Below, in pieces: positions 7,154 to 16,914 of a stretch of DNA of 64,000 nt (its first letter is position 1; each line of letters opens with the position of its first letter). Below the pieces are notes generated by a model that saw only the letters and a program-made list of their open reading frames with translations, was not told where the DNA came from and did no database searches. The translations under genes were made by a program, and so were the position numbers. The DNA is from a virus, in IMG/VR virus record IMGVR_UViG_3300050015_000481, positions 1 through 64,000 of that record; one strand, given 5' to 3'.

Positions 7154-8881
7154 ATGTCAATACAATTAAACTCAAATTTAAAAATAGCTGCACCTGCTTC
7201 CGCAGATAAGCGTTATCTAAGTGAAAGAACATTAAGTGGTTCTCCATTGCCATATTCAGCAACGACTGAAGTATTTTCTACAATTCCATTAAGTGAGAGA
7301 CACAGTGGATTAACTGTTTTTATTACCACAGGTGGAACAAATCTTGAATTTTGGTTTAAGGATGGTGTTAGTAATGGCAGTTTAATTCAAAAGAAATATG
7401 ATTCAGTTATCCAAACGGCTTCTTTTGTTACTGGTGCAACAAACTTAGGATTTTTTACTGGACAGACAGGTATACAGGTATTACCGATTACTCATTTAAC
7501 GCTTCCTGCACAATATAGTGGTAACTATGCTTTATTATATAATTTTTATTACAGGGGAACTGATGGTATAATTCATATTGGCGTTCCAGCAGATAATATT
7601 CCCAAAAGAGGTTATGTTAAAACAACAGCACCTGTTCAATCATGGCTTTGGAATGACGATACAAGTGGTTCATTACAAGTTGGGTGGCTTTTAGTTAATG
7701 GTGATATTTCTTTGGAAATCGGACAGGCAATAAGTGGTGTAGCATATTATCCACCAGCAACTGCATATGTAAACACTTCTTGGACAAATATTTCATATAA
7801 TAATGGCTCAAATGTTGTTATAGGCACTGTTCTTGGTAGTTTAACTACTGGTAGTACAATTTCTATAGGTGGACCTCATTTTGCATTCAAAGAACATAAT
7901 AATCTACACCTTAGAACATTAATGACAAAAACTCCGAACTTAATTGCCATTTCTTATGATGAGGCATTTATTTATTTATCTGGAACTACCGCAAATGCTG
8001 TTATTAATGCAAGCAATGGTCTGAACAAAATAGGCACTACTGTAAGACTTGGCGGTACATTAACTGGTACAACCACAATAACTGATGCACGTATTGCTTC
8101 TGGACGAACAGGTATTGAATATGGCGGTGATTATAGTGCATCATATACTGATCGTTCACTCGTTGATAGAGGCTATGTTAAGTCAGTTACCTCAACTAGT
8201 ACTTCAGGTCAAAGGGTAACTAAATTCATTTGTCAGGTTGCTCATGGTTTCAACGTACAAAATGTTGTTGGTTGGAGTGGTGGAACATATAATAAAGCGA
8301 TTGCTAATGGTTTATATGATGGTGAGGTTATTGGTTTGGTAACTAAATGTTATAATGCCGATTGTTTTGATTTAACACAAGAAGGCTATGTTACGGGTTT
8401 AACTGGATTAGCTACAAGCACCACATACTTTTTAAGTGATGTTACAGCAGGATTAATGACTTCTACACAACCAGTAGTCAATGGTCATATTGTTAAATCA
8501 GTTATGATTGCAGATTCAGCAGTAAGTGGCTGGGTATTACCATATGCTGGCTACATAATATCAAGTGGTACAGGCGGTCCACTCGTTAAGAGCGTTTGTA
8601 ATCCAACAGGTGCAACATATCAAATGTTACAAAATGACTTTTATGTTGGTGCATGTTGTGGTACTCTTATTATATTACCATTAGCACCGCCAACTGGTAT
8701 GGTAGCGGTAGTCGCTGACATTAGTTGTTTAGCTGCAGCAAATCCAATTACTATTGCAGGTCCGCTCAGTAATGGTCAGGTGCAATCACAAATTAATAGT
8801 AACTCAGGTTCATTATCGTATATCTTTAATGGTAATAAATGGAGCGTATTTGCATTTGTTGATACACCAGTACCTGTTTAA
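7154..8881 (+). CDS. Fibre/appendage structural protein, copy B1
   Basis: 575 residues. The N-terminus (IQLNSNLKIAAPAS...KRYL, then GLTVFI and EFWFKDG) matches the start of the protein at 12849, so A1-B1 and A2-B2 are duplicated pairs. The middle carries the fibre repeat seen across this region: NGLNKIGTTVRLGGTLTG followed by EYGGDYSASYTDRSLVDRGYV. The C-terminal part is strand-rich. No chaperone or enzyme motif is visible. Likely a trimeric fibre or baseplate-attached protein. Confidence 0.6.
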   Translation: MSIQLNSNLKIAAPASADKRYLSERTLSGSPLPYSATTEVFSTIPLSERHSGLTVFITTGGTNLEFWFKDGVSNGSLIQKKYDSVIQTASFVTGATNLGFFTGQTGIQVLPITHLTLPAQYSGNYALLYNFYYRGTDGIIHIGVPADNIPKRGYVKTTAPVQSWLWNDDTSGSLQVGWLLVNGDISLEIGQAISGVAYYPPATAYVNTSWTNISYNNGSNVVIGTVLGSLTTGSTISIGGPHFAFKEHNNLHLRTLMTKTPNLIAISYDEAFIYLSGTTANAVINASNGLNKIGTTVRLGGTLTGTTTITDARIASGRTGIEYGGDYSASYTDRSLVDRGYVKSVTSTSTSGQRVTKFICQVAHGFNVQNVVGWSGGTYNKAIANGLYDGEVIGLVTKCYNADCFDLTQEGYVTGLTGLATSTTYFLSDVTAGLMTSTQPVVNGHIVKSVMIADSAVSGWVLPYAGYIISSGTGGPLVKSVCNPTGATYQMLQNDFYVGACCGTLIILPLAPPTGMVAVVADISCLAAANPITIAGPLSNGQVQSQINSNSGSLSYIFNGNKWSVFAFVDTPVPV

Positions 8882-8900
8882 TATTAATTAATGTGATAAT

Positions 8901-9770
8901 ATGCCACCACTAATATTTAAAACATTACAGACTCTAGCTAATGCTGGATTTACACAGTTATCGGGTCAGACATTATCATTATCTGGTACTACGATAATTG
9001 GTAATTCAGGTAGATTCAAATATGCAACTGATCAGCACAGTATATATACTGCTCGTTCGATTGTTGACGCTTCTTATGTAACAGGGCAGACAGCAATTAT
9101 TAAAAATATTGGGGCAAATCAACAAATAATCTTCAGAGATACTGGTGGAATTACTGGTGCTACGCATTTTCTATATAATAAAGTCTTACCGAGTTTGAGC
9201 TTTGGTAGCAATAATTGTGCACATGCAATTGATTCTGCAGTTATTGGTGGTAGAAATAATATCATTACTTCAGGAAATACTGGTTCAACGATCTTTGGGG
9301 GTAGTGATATTGTCCTGAGTGCTGCAACTTATTGCCGAACAGTTGTTGTGCCAAATCTGGTGATCTGGGAAACTCCACAAGGTTCTGGAACATTACTTAA
9401 TTGGAATTCCCTAACCAAAAAAGTTTATCTTGCAAATTCAAGCGGTGGAACGGGTGGAGATAAAAACAATGTTTATTCAAAAACAATAATTAGTGGTTCA
9501 ACAGGATTGACCTCTGGAAGTACTTATGTAATTCTGGTCTCAGGAATTACTTCAACTACCATTACATTACCCACAACCCCAATGCCTGATCAGGCATTTA
9601 AGATCAAAGATGCTTGTGGTAATGCATTAATTAATAACATTATAATCGATGCTGGTGTCGGTAGAACTATTGATGATTCACGATGTGCGGTAATCAATAC
9701 TGATTATGGTGCTGTTGAACTAATGTTAGGTAGTACTTGTAAATGGTTCACTCTGGGCTTTCTTAATTAA
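8901..9770 (+). CDS. Fibre/appendage structural protein with SGQTLSLSG N-terminus
   Basis: 289 residues. The N-terminus repeats the QLSGQTLSLSG motif of copies A1/A2 and is followed by a YATDQHSIYTARSIVDASYV segment, the shared fibre repeat. The middle has AVIGGRNNIITSGN, like one turn of a YadA-head beta-roll. The C-terminal 100 residues (ISGSTGLTSGSTYVILVSG...IDDSRC) resemble the tip domains of phage fibres. It closes the first fibre cluster. Confidence 0.55.
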   Translation: MPPLIFKTLQTLANAGFTQLSGQTLSLSGTTIIGNSGRFKYATDQHSIYTARSIVDASYVTGQTAIIKNIGANQQIIFRDTGGITGATHFLYNKVLPSLSFGSNNCAHAIDSAVIGGRNNIITSGNTGSTIFGGSDIVLSAATYCRTVVVPNLVIWETPQGSGTLLNWNSLTKKVYLANSSGGTGGDKNNVYSKTIISGSTGLTSGSTYVILVSGITSTTITLPTTPMPDQAFKIKDACGNALINNIIIDAGVGRTIDDSRCAVINTDYGAVELMLGSTCKWFTLGFLN

Positions 9771-9833
9771 AAATTAAATTCAGAAATATTTTTTATTTTT
9801 TCCTTTTTATTTTGGTTTTTTACGTTTATATTA

Positions 9834-9841
9834 GTATTTAT
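9834..9841 (+). promoter_or_regulatory. GTATTTAT promoter-like element
   Basis: 23 nt before the GIY-YIG gene at 9865; the next gene (10588) has no element, so both probably depend on it. Confidence 0.6.
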
Positions 9842-9864
9842 AAAAAAATATAAAAAATTATAAT

Positions 9865-10569
9865 ATGGCTGTTGTTTATATTTACGGATTAATTGACCCC
9901 AGAAATAAATTAACTATTGAAAATGTTCGATATGTTGGAAAAACAAAGAATGAAATTAATCGTAGATTATCAAAACATGTTGAAGACAGTAAAACAGGAA
10001 TCGCACCAATTCATAAATGGATTCGTAAAATGAAATTGGATGATCAAAGACCCGTTTATATTATACTCGAAGAATGTGACGAAAATACTTGGAAGAATAG
10101 TGAGAGAAAATATATTGAGTTGTTGCGTAAAACAAATCGTTTATTAAACGTTAGTGACGGTGGAGAAGAGGCTGGAAATTATTATCACCCTTCGATTGAA
10201 TTATATTGTTATGATGAAAATGGTGACTTTAAAATAAAATATTTGTCAATGACAGAAGCATGTAATGATGTTCATGTTAGTATGTCTAAAATATCATTGG
10301 CTTTAAATCAAAAAACAAATAAAAGTTCCGCAGGTTATTATTGGTTTACAACACCACAAGAAAAAGAAAACATAGTATTTAGAAAAGCAGCAAGAAGAAA
10401 TATACCAATTGTTCAAAAAACATTAAATGGTGAATTTATTGCTGACTTTAGTGGTCAAGGCGAAGCAGAAAAATTAACAGGTATAAGTTCAAAATTAATA
10501 AATAAGTGTTTAAGAATACCAACATATTCACAAACTAATGGGTATGTGTGGGAATATAAAAATAATTAA
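9865..10569 (+). CDS. GIY-YIG homing endonuclease with NUMOD1-type DNA-binding repeats
   Basis: 234 residues. GIY-YIG core: VYIYGLIDP, RYVGKTKNEINRRLSKH, the HKWIRKM helix and RKYIELL carrying the Glu, ending in LLNVSDGGE. Two C-terminal helix-turn-helix-type units follow (IELYCYDENGDFKIKY...TEACNDV and VQKTLNGEFIADFSG...EAEKL), typical of intron and free-standing homing enzymes. It lies between a promoter element and a glycosyltransferase gene, interrupting the fibre region. Confidence 0.88.
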   Translation: MAVVYIYGLIDPRNKLTIENVRYVGKTKNEINRRLSKHVEDSKTGIAPIHKWIRKMKLDDQRPVYIILEECDENTWKNSERKYIELLRKTNRLLNVSDGGEEAGNYYHPSIELYCYDENGDFKIKYLSMTEACNDVHVSMSKISLALNQKTNKSSAGYYWFTTPQEKENIVFRKAARRNIPIVQKTLNGEFIADFSGQGEAEKLTGISSKLINKCLRIPTYSQTNGYVWEYKNN

Positions 10570-10587
10570 AATAAATAAATTCGCATT

Positions 10588-11499
10588 ATGAAAAATGATG
10601 GTTCAATAAAAGAAGGTGATAAATTTTGTGTATTTCATTCAGAAGGTGGTCATGGTAAGCAAGTTGCAGCAACTGCTGTTTGCAGAGCAATAAAAAAAGC
10701 ATATCCAGATAGAAAATTAATAGTGGTAACGGCTTGGGACGGACCGTTCTTTTATAATCCTGATGTATGGCGTTTTTATACATTTGGACAAATGCAGTAC
10801 TTTTTTGATGATTATGTTAATGCAGATACAAAAATATTCAGACAGGAAGTTTACTTCAGCGAAGATCATATATTACAAAGAAAACATCTTACACAATCTT
10901 GGTGTGATATGTATGGTATACCTTATGATGGTTATAAGCCAAAAATCTATTTGAATGCAAGAGAGCTTGAAATAGCAAGAGATAAGATAAAACCAGATAA
11001 CAGACCCATAATGTTATTACAAACGCATGGTGGCAGTCCTACGGGGCAATACAGCAAAAAATCATGGTACAGGGATATGCCAATTGAAATAGCACAGAAA
11101 CTCGTGAACTATTTCAGTAAATCATATAGAATATTACATGTTAAATCACCTGAACAACCGATCTTACAAGGCGTTGAACCTCTGACATTACCATATAGAG
11201 AACTTTATGCTTGTTTTCCTCTTTCAACCAAAAGACTTTTCATTGATAGTTTTGCACAACACGTAGCTGCTGCACTTGATCTTCAATCAACCGTTGTATG
11301 GATTGGAAATAAACCCGAAGTATTTGGTTATCCAGAACATATAAATGTACAGCCAAGCGCAAATTATATTCGTGAACTCAATAAATTCAGTTATCTCGAA
11401 CAATTCGATATTTCAGGACAGATACAGCAATTTCCTTATGATACTGTAAATGTTTTTGATATTAATAAGATTATCGAAGCCGTTAACAAACAAAAATAG
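10588..11499 (+). CDS. Glycosyltransferase, GT9/heptosyltransferase-like
   Basis: 303 residues. The fold suggests a GT-B enzyme: an N-terminal CVFHSEGGHGKQVAATAVCRAI nucleotide-fold start, a central IMLLQTHGGS strand-turn, then the C-terminal RLFIDSFAQHVAAAL and STVVWIGNKPEVFGY segments. The latter resembles the ADP-heptose-transferase family signature (SxxxHxAAAL, then a GPT-like strand). The likely role is sugar transfer to virion proteins or host surface glycans, given the flanking fibre genes. Donor and acceptor are unknown. Confidence 0.6.
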   Translation: MKNDGSIKEGDKFCVFHSEGGHGKQVAATAVCRAIKKAYPDRKLIVVTAWDGPFFYNPDVWRFYTFGQMQYFFDDYVNADTKIFRQEVYFSEDHILQRKHLTQSWCDMYGIPYDGYKPKIYLNARELEIARDKIKPDNRPIMLLQTHGGSPTGQYSKKSWYRDMPIEIAQKLVNYFSKSYRILHVKSPEQPILQGVEPLTLPYRELYACFPLSTKRLFIDSFAQHVAAALDLQSTVVWIGNKPEVFGYPEHINVQPSANYIRELNKFSYLEQFDISGQIQQFPYDTVNVFDINKIIEAVNKQK

Positions 11500-11525
11500 T
11501 AGCCATATTTTTATTGTTTTTTTAG

Positions 11526-11551
11526 ACCCACCGAAATTCGGTGGGTTTTTC
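11526..11551 (+). terminator. Rho-independent terminator
   Basis: ACCCACCG/CGGTGGGT stem with a five-base loop and T tract, 26 nt after the glycosyltransferase stop. Confidence 0.9.
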
Positions 11552-11584
11552 TTTTGTACAGTACTAACTAACTTTATTTTAAAA

Positions 11585-11592
11585 GTATTTAT
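11585..11592 (+). promoter_or_regulatory. GTATTTAT promoter-like element
   Basis: 21 nt before the fibre gene at 11614 and just after a terminator. Confidence 0.65.
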
Positions 11593-11613
11593 CAATAATA
11601 CATATAAGATAAA

Positions 11614-12837
11614 ATGGCATTTGGTACAAAAATTAATCTAAACGATAGTAAATCGCAACAACTTTCAGGTCAAACACTGAGTTTATCTGGCATAACACAT
11701 ACCTATGGTCAATTAATTGTAAATAGTGGTGCAACATTAACCATATTACCAAATCACGCAGTAGGTAAAGTGCTGACTTCAGATGCTCTGGGTGTTGCTA
11801 CTTGGGAGATTTTAACTATACCATTTAGTGGAATTACTGGTGCAATTTCAGGTAATACAACATTACAGAATGAATTTAACACCAAAACAAACACAAGTAC
11901 ATTTAACACCTATACAGGCACAACTGCACCGAACACTTATGTATGTAAGGCAGATTATAACGCATTCACTGGTGTGACATATAAATATAATCTCGATAGT
12001 CCTTCGGTGTGTACCGTTGGTGGTTTATTGGCTGGAAGTATATTAACGGGCAAAACAGCATTTGAAATACTCTCAGCAATATTAGTTCCTGAATTATTTG
12101 GAGTATTAACGAATCCTTCAAGTTCAATAAGCGCAAGTCCATCAGGTACTTTTGAAATTGGTTGCACAATTGCTACATTATGTATTACTGGTAGCTTTAA
12201 TAGAGGTTCAATAACTCCACAATATTGTAGTGCATCTCCTTTCAGAAGTGGTGCTGCAAACACATATTGTTTCAGTGGTTGCCAAATTGTTGGTTCGTAT
12301 TCATGCAGCACGTCACCAGTAATTAAATGTGCAACAAACTATGTTATATGTGCAACCCAAACTTGGGGAGTATGTGTGGCTTATGACTGTGGTGTACAAC
12401 CTAAAGGAAGTAAAGGTACAAACTTTAACTCACCATTAATCGCTGGTACATCAAATACTGCAGGTGTAACACTTTCAGGTATTTATCCATATTATTGGGG
12501 TAAACTTACAAGTGGTAGTCGTCCAGCAGTAACAAATAGTCTTGTGACAGGTGGAACTAAAGTAGTTGCTGTCAGTACAGGCGTGCTTCCAATTAATTAC
12601 AATAGTGCATCAAACGAATATACATGGCTTGCAATACCAGCTACAACAGCATCAAAGACCTGTTGGTTTGTAAATGCCCTTGATAATGGTAGAGTAAATA
12701 ATTCTCCAAGTGATAAGTATCCAGATGAATGTCAATTATGTATTAGTTCTGGTCAGGGATGCTGGACAAATATATGTTATAAAGTTTATATGAGTGGAAC
12801 TGTTGGTGCAATAAGTGCCACATTATGTTTTAGTTAA
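11614..12837 (+). CDS. Fibre/appendage structural protein, copy A2
   Basis: 407 residues, paralogue of 6030. Shared features are QQLSGQTLSLSG near the start, TVGGLLAGSIL, AFEILSAILVP, FNRGSITPQYC, GIYPYYWG and WLAIP. It differs by an extra N-terminal segment with TYTGTTAPNTYVCK, a motif repeated in the fibre at 19919. Cys residues are frequent, unusual for a cytoplasmically assembled virion protein. First gene of the second fibre cassette. Confidence 0.6.
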   Translation: MAFGTKINLNDSKSQQLSGQTLSLSGITHTYGQLIVNSGATLTILPNHAVGKVLTSDALGVATWEILTIPFSGITGAISGNTTLQNEFNTKTNTSTFNTYTGTTAPNTYVCKADYNAFTGVTYKYNLDSPSVCTVGGLLAGSILTGKTAFEILSAILVPELFGVLTNPSSSISASPSGTFEIGCTIATLCITGSFNRGSITPQYCSASPFRSGAANTYCFSGCQIVGSYSCSTSPVIKCATNYVICATQTWGVCVAYDCGVQPKGSKGTNFNSPLIAGTSNTAGVTLSGIYPYYWGKLTSGSRPAVTNSLVTGGTKVVAVSTGVLPINYNSASNEYTWLAIPATTASKTCWFVNALDNGRVNNSPSDKYPDECQLCISSGQGCWTNICYKVYMSGTVGAISATLCFS

Positions 12838-12848
12838 AAGAATAAAAA

Positions 12849-14414
12849 ATGGCAATTAATTTAAGTGATAATATTCATGTTAGTGCTCCAAAGCCAGTTG
12901 AGAGTAAATATTTAAATATTACTCTTCCATATAGTACTTGTACTCAAGTTAATACATGTATTCCAGCAGGTGAAAGATACACTGGTTTAACTGTTAATAT
13001 ATTAGGAAGTGAATATTGGTATAAGAACGGTACTACAGATGCTTGTTTAGTTAGTAAATCTGGCGGTGGCGGTACAATAACTGGTGCAACAAATGGTTTG
13101 AGCACATCAGGTATGAATATTGCATTGGGTGGTGTATTAACTTGTCATACAAGTATTGATGGTAATTCAGGTACTTATAACTTGAATATTTGTAATTTAA
13201 ATGCTTTCAACCTTGGATTCGATAACGTATCGTTAATAACTGATAATGGAAATAATGGTGGTATAAGATATGCTGCAGATTATAGTGTATTTTATACTGA
13301 TCGTTCACTTGTTGATAAAGCCTATGTTAATAGTGTTGCAACTGGATTGAATATTCACGCAGCAGTAGAAGTTGCAACAACAACAGGTATTACTTTAAGT
13401 GGTACTTCTCAAACAATTGATGGCATTCCAGTTACTTCAATTATTGCCGTAAATAATAGAATTTTAGTTAAAAATCAAGTAAGTGGTCAAACCAATGGTA
13501 TATATAGTGCTTCAACAGGTATGTGGGGTCGTACAAGTGATTATTATACCAATACTCAGGTAACAAATGGTGACTTGATTCCCGTTACAAGTGGTAATAC
13601 TCAAAATAGCAGTATTTGGGCATTAACAACACTTGAACCAATTACGGTAGGTGTTACTCCGTTAATGTTTACGCAATTCTCAACCGTTATTGATGTTCAA
13701 GAAGGACAGGGTATTGCTGTTACCCAAGTAGGCGGTGTGCATACAGTTTGTGTAAAATTAGGTACATGCACTGGAAGTGGTTGTGGTTTGGCTGTTGATG
13801 GAAATGGACTATGTGTAAGTGCAAGTATTGCTGGTACTGGATTAACATATAGTGGTGGTAAACTTAATATCAATGCTGCAAACTGTGGTGCTGTCAGTGC
13901 AATCCCCGTGGGATATAATGTCGGTAATTGTCTCGTAGTTGCCAGTACGGACATCGCTACAGTTATTGATACTGAATGTTATATTTGTTCAGCAGTAAAT
14001 GGATTGTCAAAAATAGATAATCATACTGTATCGCTTGGTGGCACAATAACAGGCATAACCCAAATATGTGATTCACGTCTTTCACCAGCAGGTATTGAAT
14101 ATGGTGCTGATTATAGTGCCACATATACTGCTCGATCATTGGTTGACTGTGGATTTGTATTTTCAAAAACATCTGGTGTTACTGGTTGTGCTTCAGTATC
14201 AGTGCTTACAATTACTGGTAATAGTACTAATACTGGATTTACAGTTACACATAATAAAAATAAAACATTTGTTGCTGTTGAGGTTGTGAAGAATACCAGT
14301 CCATATCCAACTATTTATACAAGTGTAAGCCGACCAACAACAAATACCGTTTGTGTAATGTTTGATACTGCACCATTGGCAGGTCAGCAATATAAAATAT
14401 TAATAACGGGTTAA
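12849..14414 (+). CDS. Fibre/appendage structural protein, copy B2
   Basis: 521 residues; N-terminus parallels 7154 (INLSDNIHVSAPKP...SKYL, then GLTVNI and EYWYKNG). It carries two copies of the fibre repeat (NGLSTSGMNIALGG...YAADYSVFYTDRSLVDKAYV and a second near residue 400). Between them lies a domain common in phage tail fibres: RILVKNQVSGQTNGIYSAS, then MWGRTSDYY and an IWALTT strand. The C-terminal 80 residues form a separate strand-rich tip. Twelve bases separate it from A2. Confidence 0.62.
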   Translation: MAINLSDNIHVSAPKPVESKYLNITLPYSTCTQVNTCIPAGERYTGLTVNILGSEYWYKNGTTDACLVSKSGGGGTITGATNGLSTSGMNIALGGVLTCHTSIDGNSGTYNLNICNLNAFNLGFDNVSLITDNGNNGGIRYAADYSVFYTDRSLVDKAYVNSVATGLNIHAAVEVATTTGITLSGTSQTIDGIPVTSIIAVNNRILVKNQVSGQTNGIYSASTGMWGRTSDYYTNTQVTNGDLIPVTSGNTQNSSIWALTTLEPITVGVTPLMFTQFSTVIDVQEGQGIAVTQVGGVHTVCVKLGTCTGSGCGLAVDGNGLCVSASIAGTGLTYSGGKLNINAANCGAVSAIPVGYNVGNCLVVASTDIATVIDTECYICSAVNGLSKIDNHTVSLGGTITGITQICDSRLSPAGIEYGADYSATYTARSLVDCGFVFSKTSGVTGCASVSVLTITGNSTNTGFTVTHNKNKTFVAVEVVKNTSPYPTIYTSVSRPTTNTVCVMFDTAPLAGQQYKILITG

Positions 14415-14438
14415 TTAAAAACTAAGACAGATATTATA

Positions 14439-14446
14439 GTATTTAT
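14439..14446 (+). promoter_or_regulatory. GTATTTAT promoter-like element
   Basis: 17 nt before the large fibre gene at 14464. Confidence 0.65.
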
Positions 14447-14463
14447 ATAAAAACGAAACAAAA

Positions 14464-16905
14464 ATGTCAAACAGATCAAACATAAATATCACTGGTAGTG
14501 CCGTAACTGGTGAAAATATTGGCGGTGGAATTAGCATATTCGCAGGTAAAACTTGTGGAACAAACATGCAATTCAAATCAATTTTTGCAACAGGTAGCTT
14601 ATCTGTAATTAGTGGTGCAACAAGTCTGACTCTTCATGGGTCTGCATCAGGTGATACTGTAATAACTGGTGCTACAAATGGTTTAAGTACTTTTGGTACA
14701 TTCATTGGTGGCTTAAATGTTGGTTTAGGTGGTACGTTAACTGGTGACACAATTTTTGATGGTACAGCATCAAAATTTCATTTACAATATGCTGGCGATT
14801 ATAGTTCAAACTTTACGGCACGTAGTATTCCAGACGTTGGTTGGGTAACTGGTAATACGGGCGGTGGTACAATAACTGGTGCAACAAATGGCTTAAGTAC
14901 TTCAGGTGCAAATATTGCTTTAGGTGGTGAATTGACTGGTGATACTACAATTGGCGGTGGTGGTGGTTTATATGGTTTACATCTTGGTGGTGCAAGTATG
15001 TTAAGTGGATTAACTGCTTGTGTGTTATCTTGTATTAATTTTCAAACAGCAAGTAATCAAAGTATATGTATTGCTCCTTCTGGCATGTATATCTTGGATA
15101 ATCTTAATAATAAAGGTTTTGAATATGTTAGTGATTATGATGCTAATTTTACATGTCGTTCACTTGTTGATGCTCAATATGTAACAGGTAAGACATCACA
15201 AGCAGATTGTGCAATAGCAATAGCACCTGTTGCAATAACTGGTGCAACAAATGGTTTAAGTAAAACAGATTGTCATAATGTTGGTCTTGGTGGTTGTTTA
15301 TGCTGTAGTACAACAATTGATTTATTTGGAAATATACTCACAATATGTGGAGTACCCGGTTCTGCATTCATTCAATTAGATGACCCGACAACTTCTGCAT
15401 GTTTTGGCACTAATGTTGCTGGTTCTTCTACAGAACTTAGAAATGATATATATAACCTTAGTTTTTCACTTGCTGGTGGTGCAACATTTAGTGATTGTAA
15501 TTGTGTTGGTTTATGTTATGCTGGTGATTATAGTGCAAATTACCAATGTTTATCAATACCTAATGCTGGGTGGGTAACAGGTAATACGGGTGGCGGTACA
15601 ATAACTGGTGGAACAAATGGTTTACATGTGGAGGGAAAAAATATTACATTAGGTGGTGCATTAACAGGTGACACAGCATTAACAGGTGTGTTTACATTAA
15701 ATATTTGTAATGGTGCTCAATTAAACACAACATATGGTTATCAAATTAGTGGACAAACAATATTAAGAACATCTTCACAAAGTATAAATAATTTATTTAT
15801 TGGTAATGGTGCGGGTTCAACCGCAATTAATTTTGGCGATTTGAACATTGCAATTGGTATTCAAACATTACAATCAACTACAGATGGTACTGGTAATATT
15901 GCAATTGGTACAACAGTAATGCCATTAAATACAGTTGGTGGTAATAACATTGCAATTGGTTCAAATTTATTATATCAAAACACATCTGGTAACACCAATA
16001 TTGCTATTGGTAATCAAACAATGTTTCTGAATACAGTTGGTAGTAGTAACCTTGCAATGGGACAGAATGCAATGTATAGTAATATGACTGGTTCATTTAA
16101 TATTGCTTTGGGTGATACTGCATTATATTGTAACGTGAATGGTGATAATAACATTGCAATTGGATGTCGTGCTGGTTATTTATCAAGCGGTAGTTCAAAT
16201 ATTTTTATTGGTAAATGTGCTGGCTATTCTGAAGGTGGTTCAAATAAATTATACATTAGTAATTCATCTACTGCTCGTCCGTTGATTCATGGTGACTTTA
16301 GTGCAAAATGTATAACAATTAACGGTCAATTAGCAATAACTGGCGTAACGACCTGCAATACTGCTAACACCGCATTAATATGGAATTCTGGTACATCAGT
16401 AGTACACGGATTTCCAATAATTGATGAGTGGGTGGGTTCAGAGGTTGAATTACTTTTTGCTGGACAAAAATTTGCATATCCCACACAAACAATTATGCAA
16501 ACCGATGTAAGCACATGCATTACAATACCAAATTATATTCAGATTTGTAACATTAACCTACAGAACGTTGGTGATACTGCAATATTTACAATACCAAGTG
16601 GTAAAACCGCATTACTTAATCGTGCTAAACTGATTATTTTAAATAATGCATCACCAACATGTTTTTCTATAAGTATTGGAAACAATGCATGTATACCAGT
16701 ACCTAATTGCTCATATAATAATTTAGCAAACTTACAGCAAATCAGTGATGTATTACAAAATGAAACATATGAATTGGATTTAAGCACAAGACATCAAGCC
16801 GTTCCTGCGACTTCTGGCTCAACGGTATTCTTCCGTGTGGGAAGCGGTTCAACAAGTATATGTAATTTATGTGCGCATTTATTAATTGAAGGATTTGTTT
16901 ATTAA
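14464..16905 (+). CDS. Large fibre protein with YadA-head-like beta-roll
   Basis: 813 residues. The first half has at least four copies of the NGLSxxGxNIALGGxLTGDT repeat alternating with YAGDYSxNxxxRSIPDVGWV-type segments. Residues about 440-610 form a run of NIAIG-type repeats of roughly 24 residues, the signature of the left-handed beta-roll head of trimeric autotransporter adhesins and of some phage fibres. The C-terminal 170 residues are a separate strand-rich domain. The architecture predicts a trimeric receptor-binding fibre. Confidence 0.68.
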   Translation: MSNRSNINITGSAVTGENIGGGISIFAGKTCGTNMQFKSIFATGSLSVISGATSLTLHGSASGDTVITGATNGLSTFGTFIGGLNVGLGGTLTGDTIFDGTASKFHLQYAGDYSSNFTARSIPDVGWVTGNTGGGTITGATNGLSTSGANIALGGELTGDTTIGGGGGLYGLHLGGASMLSGLTACVLSCINFQTASNQSICIAPSGMYILDNLNNKGFEYVSDYDANFTCRSLVDAQYVTGKTSQADCAIAIAPVAITGATNGLSKTDCHNVGLGGCLCCSTTIDLFGNILTICGVPGSAFIQLDDPTTSACFGTNVAGSSTELRNDIYNLSFSLAGGATFSDCNCVGLCYAGDYSANYQCLSIPNAGWVTGNTGGGTITGGTNGLHVEGKNITLGGALTGDTALTGVFTLNICNGAQLNTTYGYQISGQTILRTSSQSINNLFIGNGAGSTAINFGDLNIAIGIQTLQSTTDGTGNIAIGTTVMPLNTVGGNNIAIGSNLLYQNTSGNTNIAIGNQTMFLNTVGSSNLAMGQNAMYSNMTGSFNIALGDTALYCNVNGDNNIAIGCRAGYLSSGSSNIFIGKCAGYSEGGSNKLYISNSSTARPLIHGDFSAKCITINGQLAITGVTTCNTANTALIWNSGTSVVHGFPIIDEWVGSEVELLFAGQKFAYPTQTIMQTDVSTCITIPNYIQICNINLQNVGDTAIFTIPSGKTALLNRAKLIILNNASPTCFSISIGNNACIPVPNCSYNNLANLQQISDVLQNETYELDLSTRHQAVPATSGSTVFFRVGSGSTSICNLCAHLLIEGFVY

Positions 16906-16914
16906 GAATTTTAT

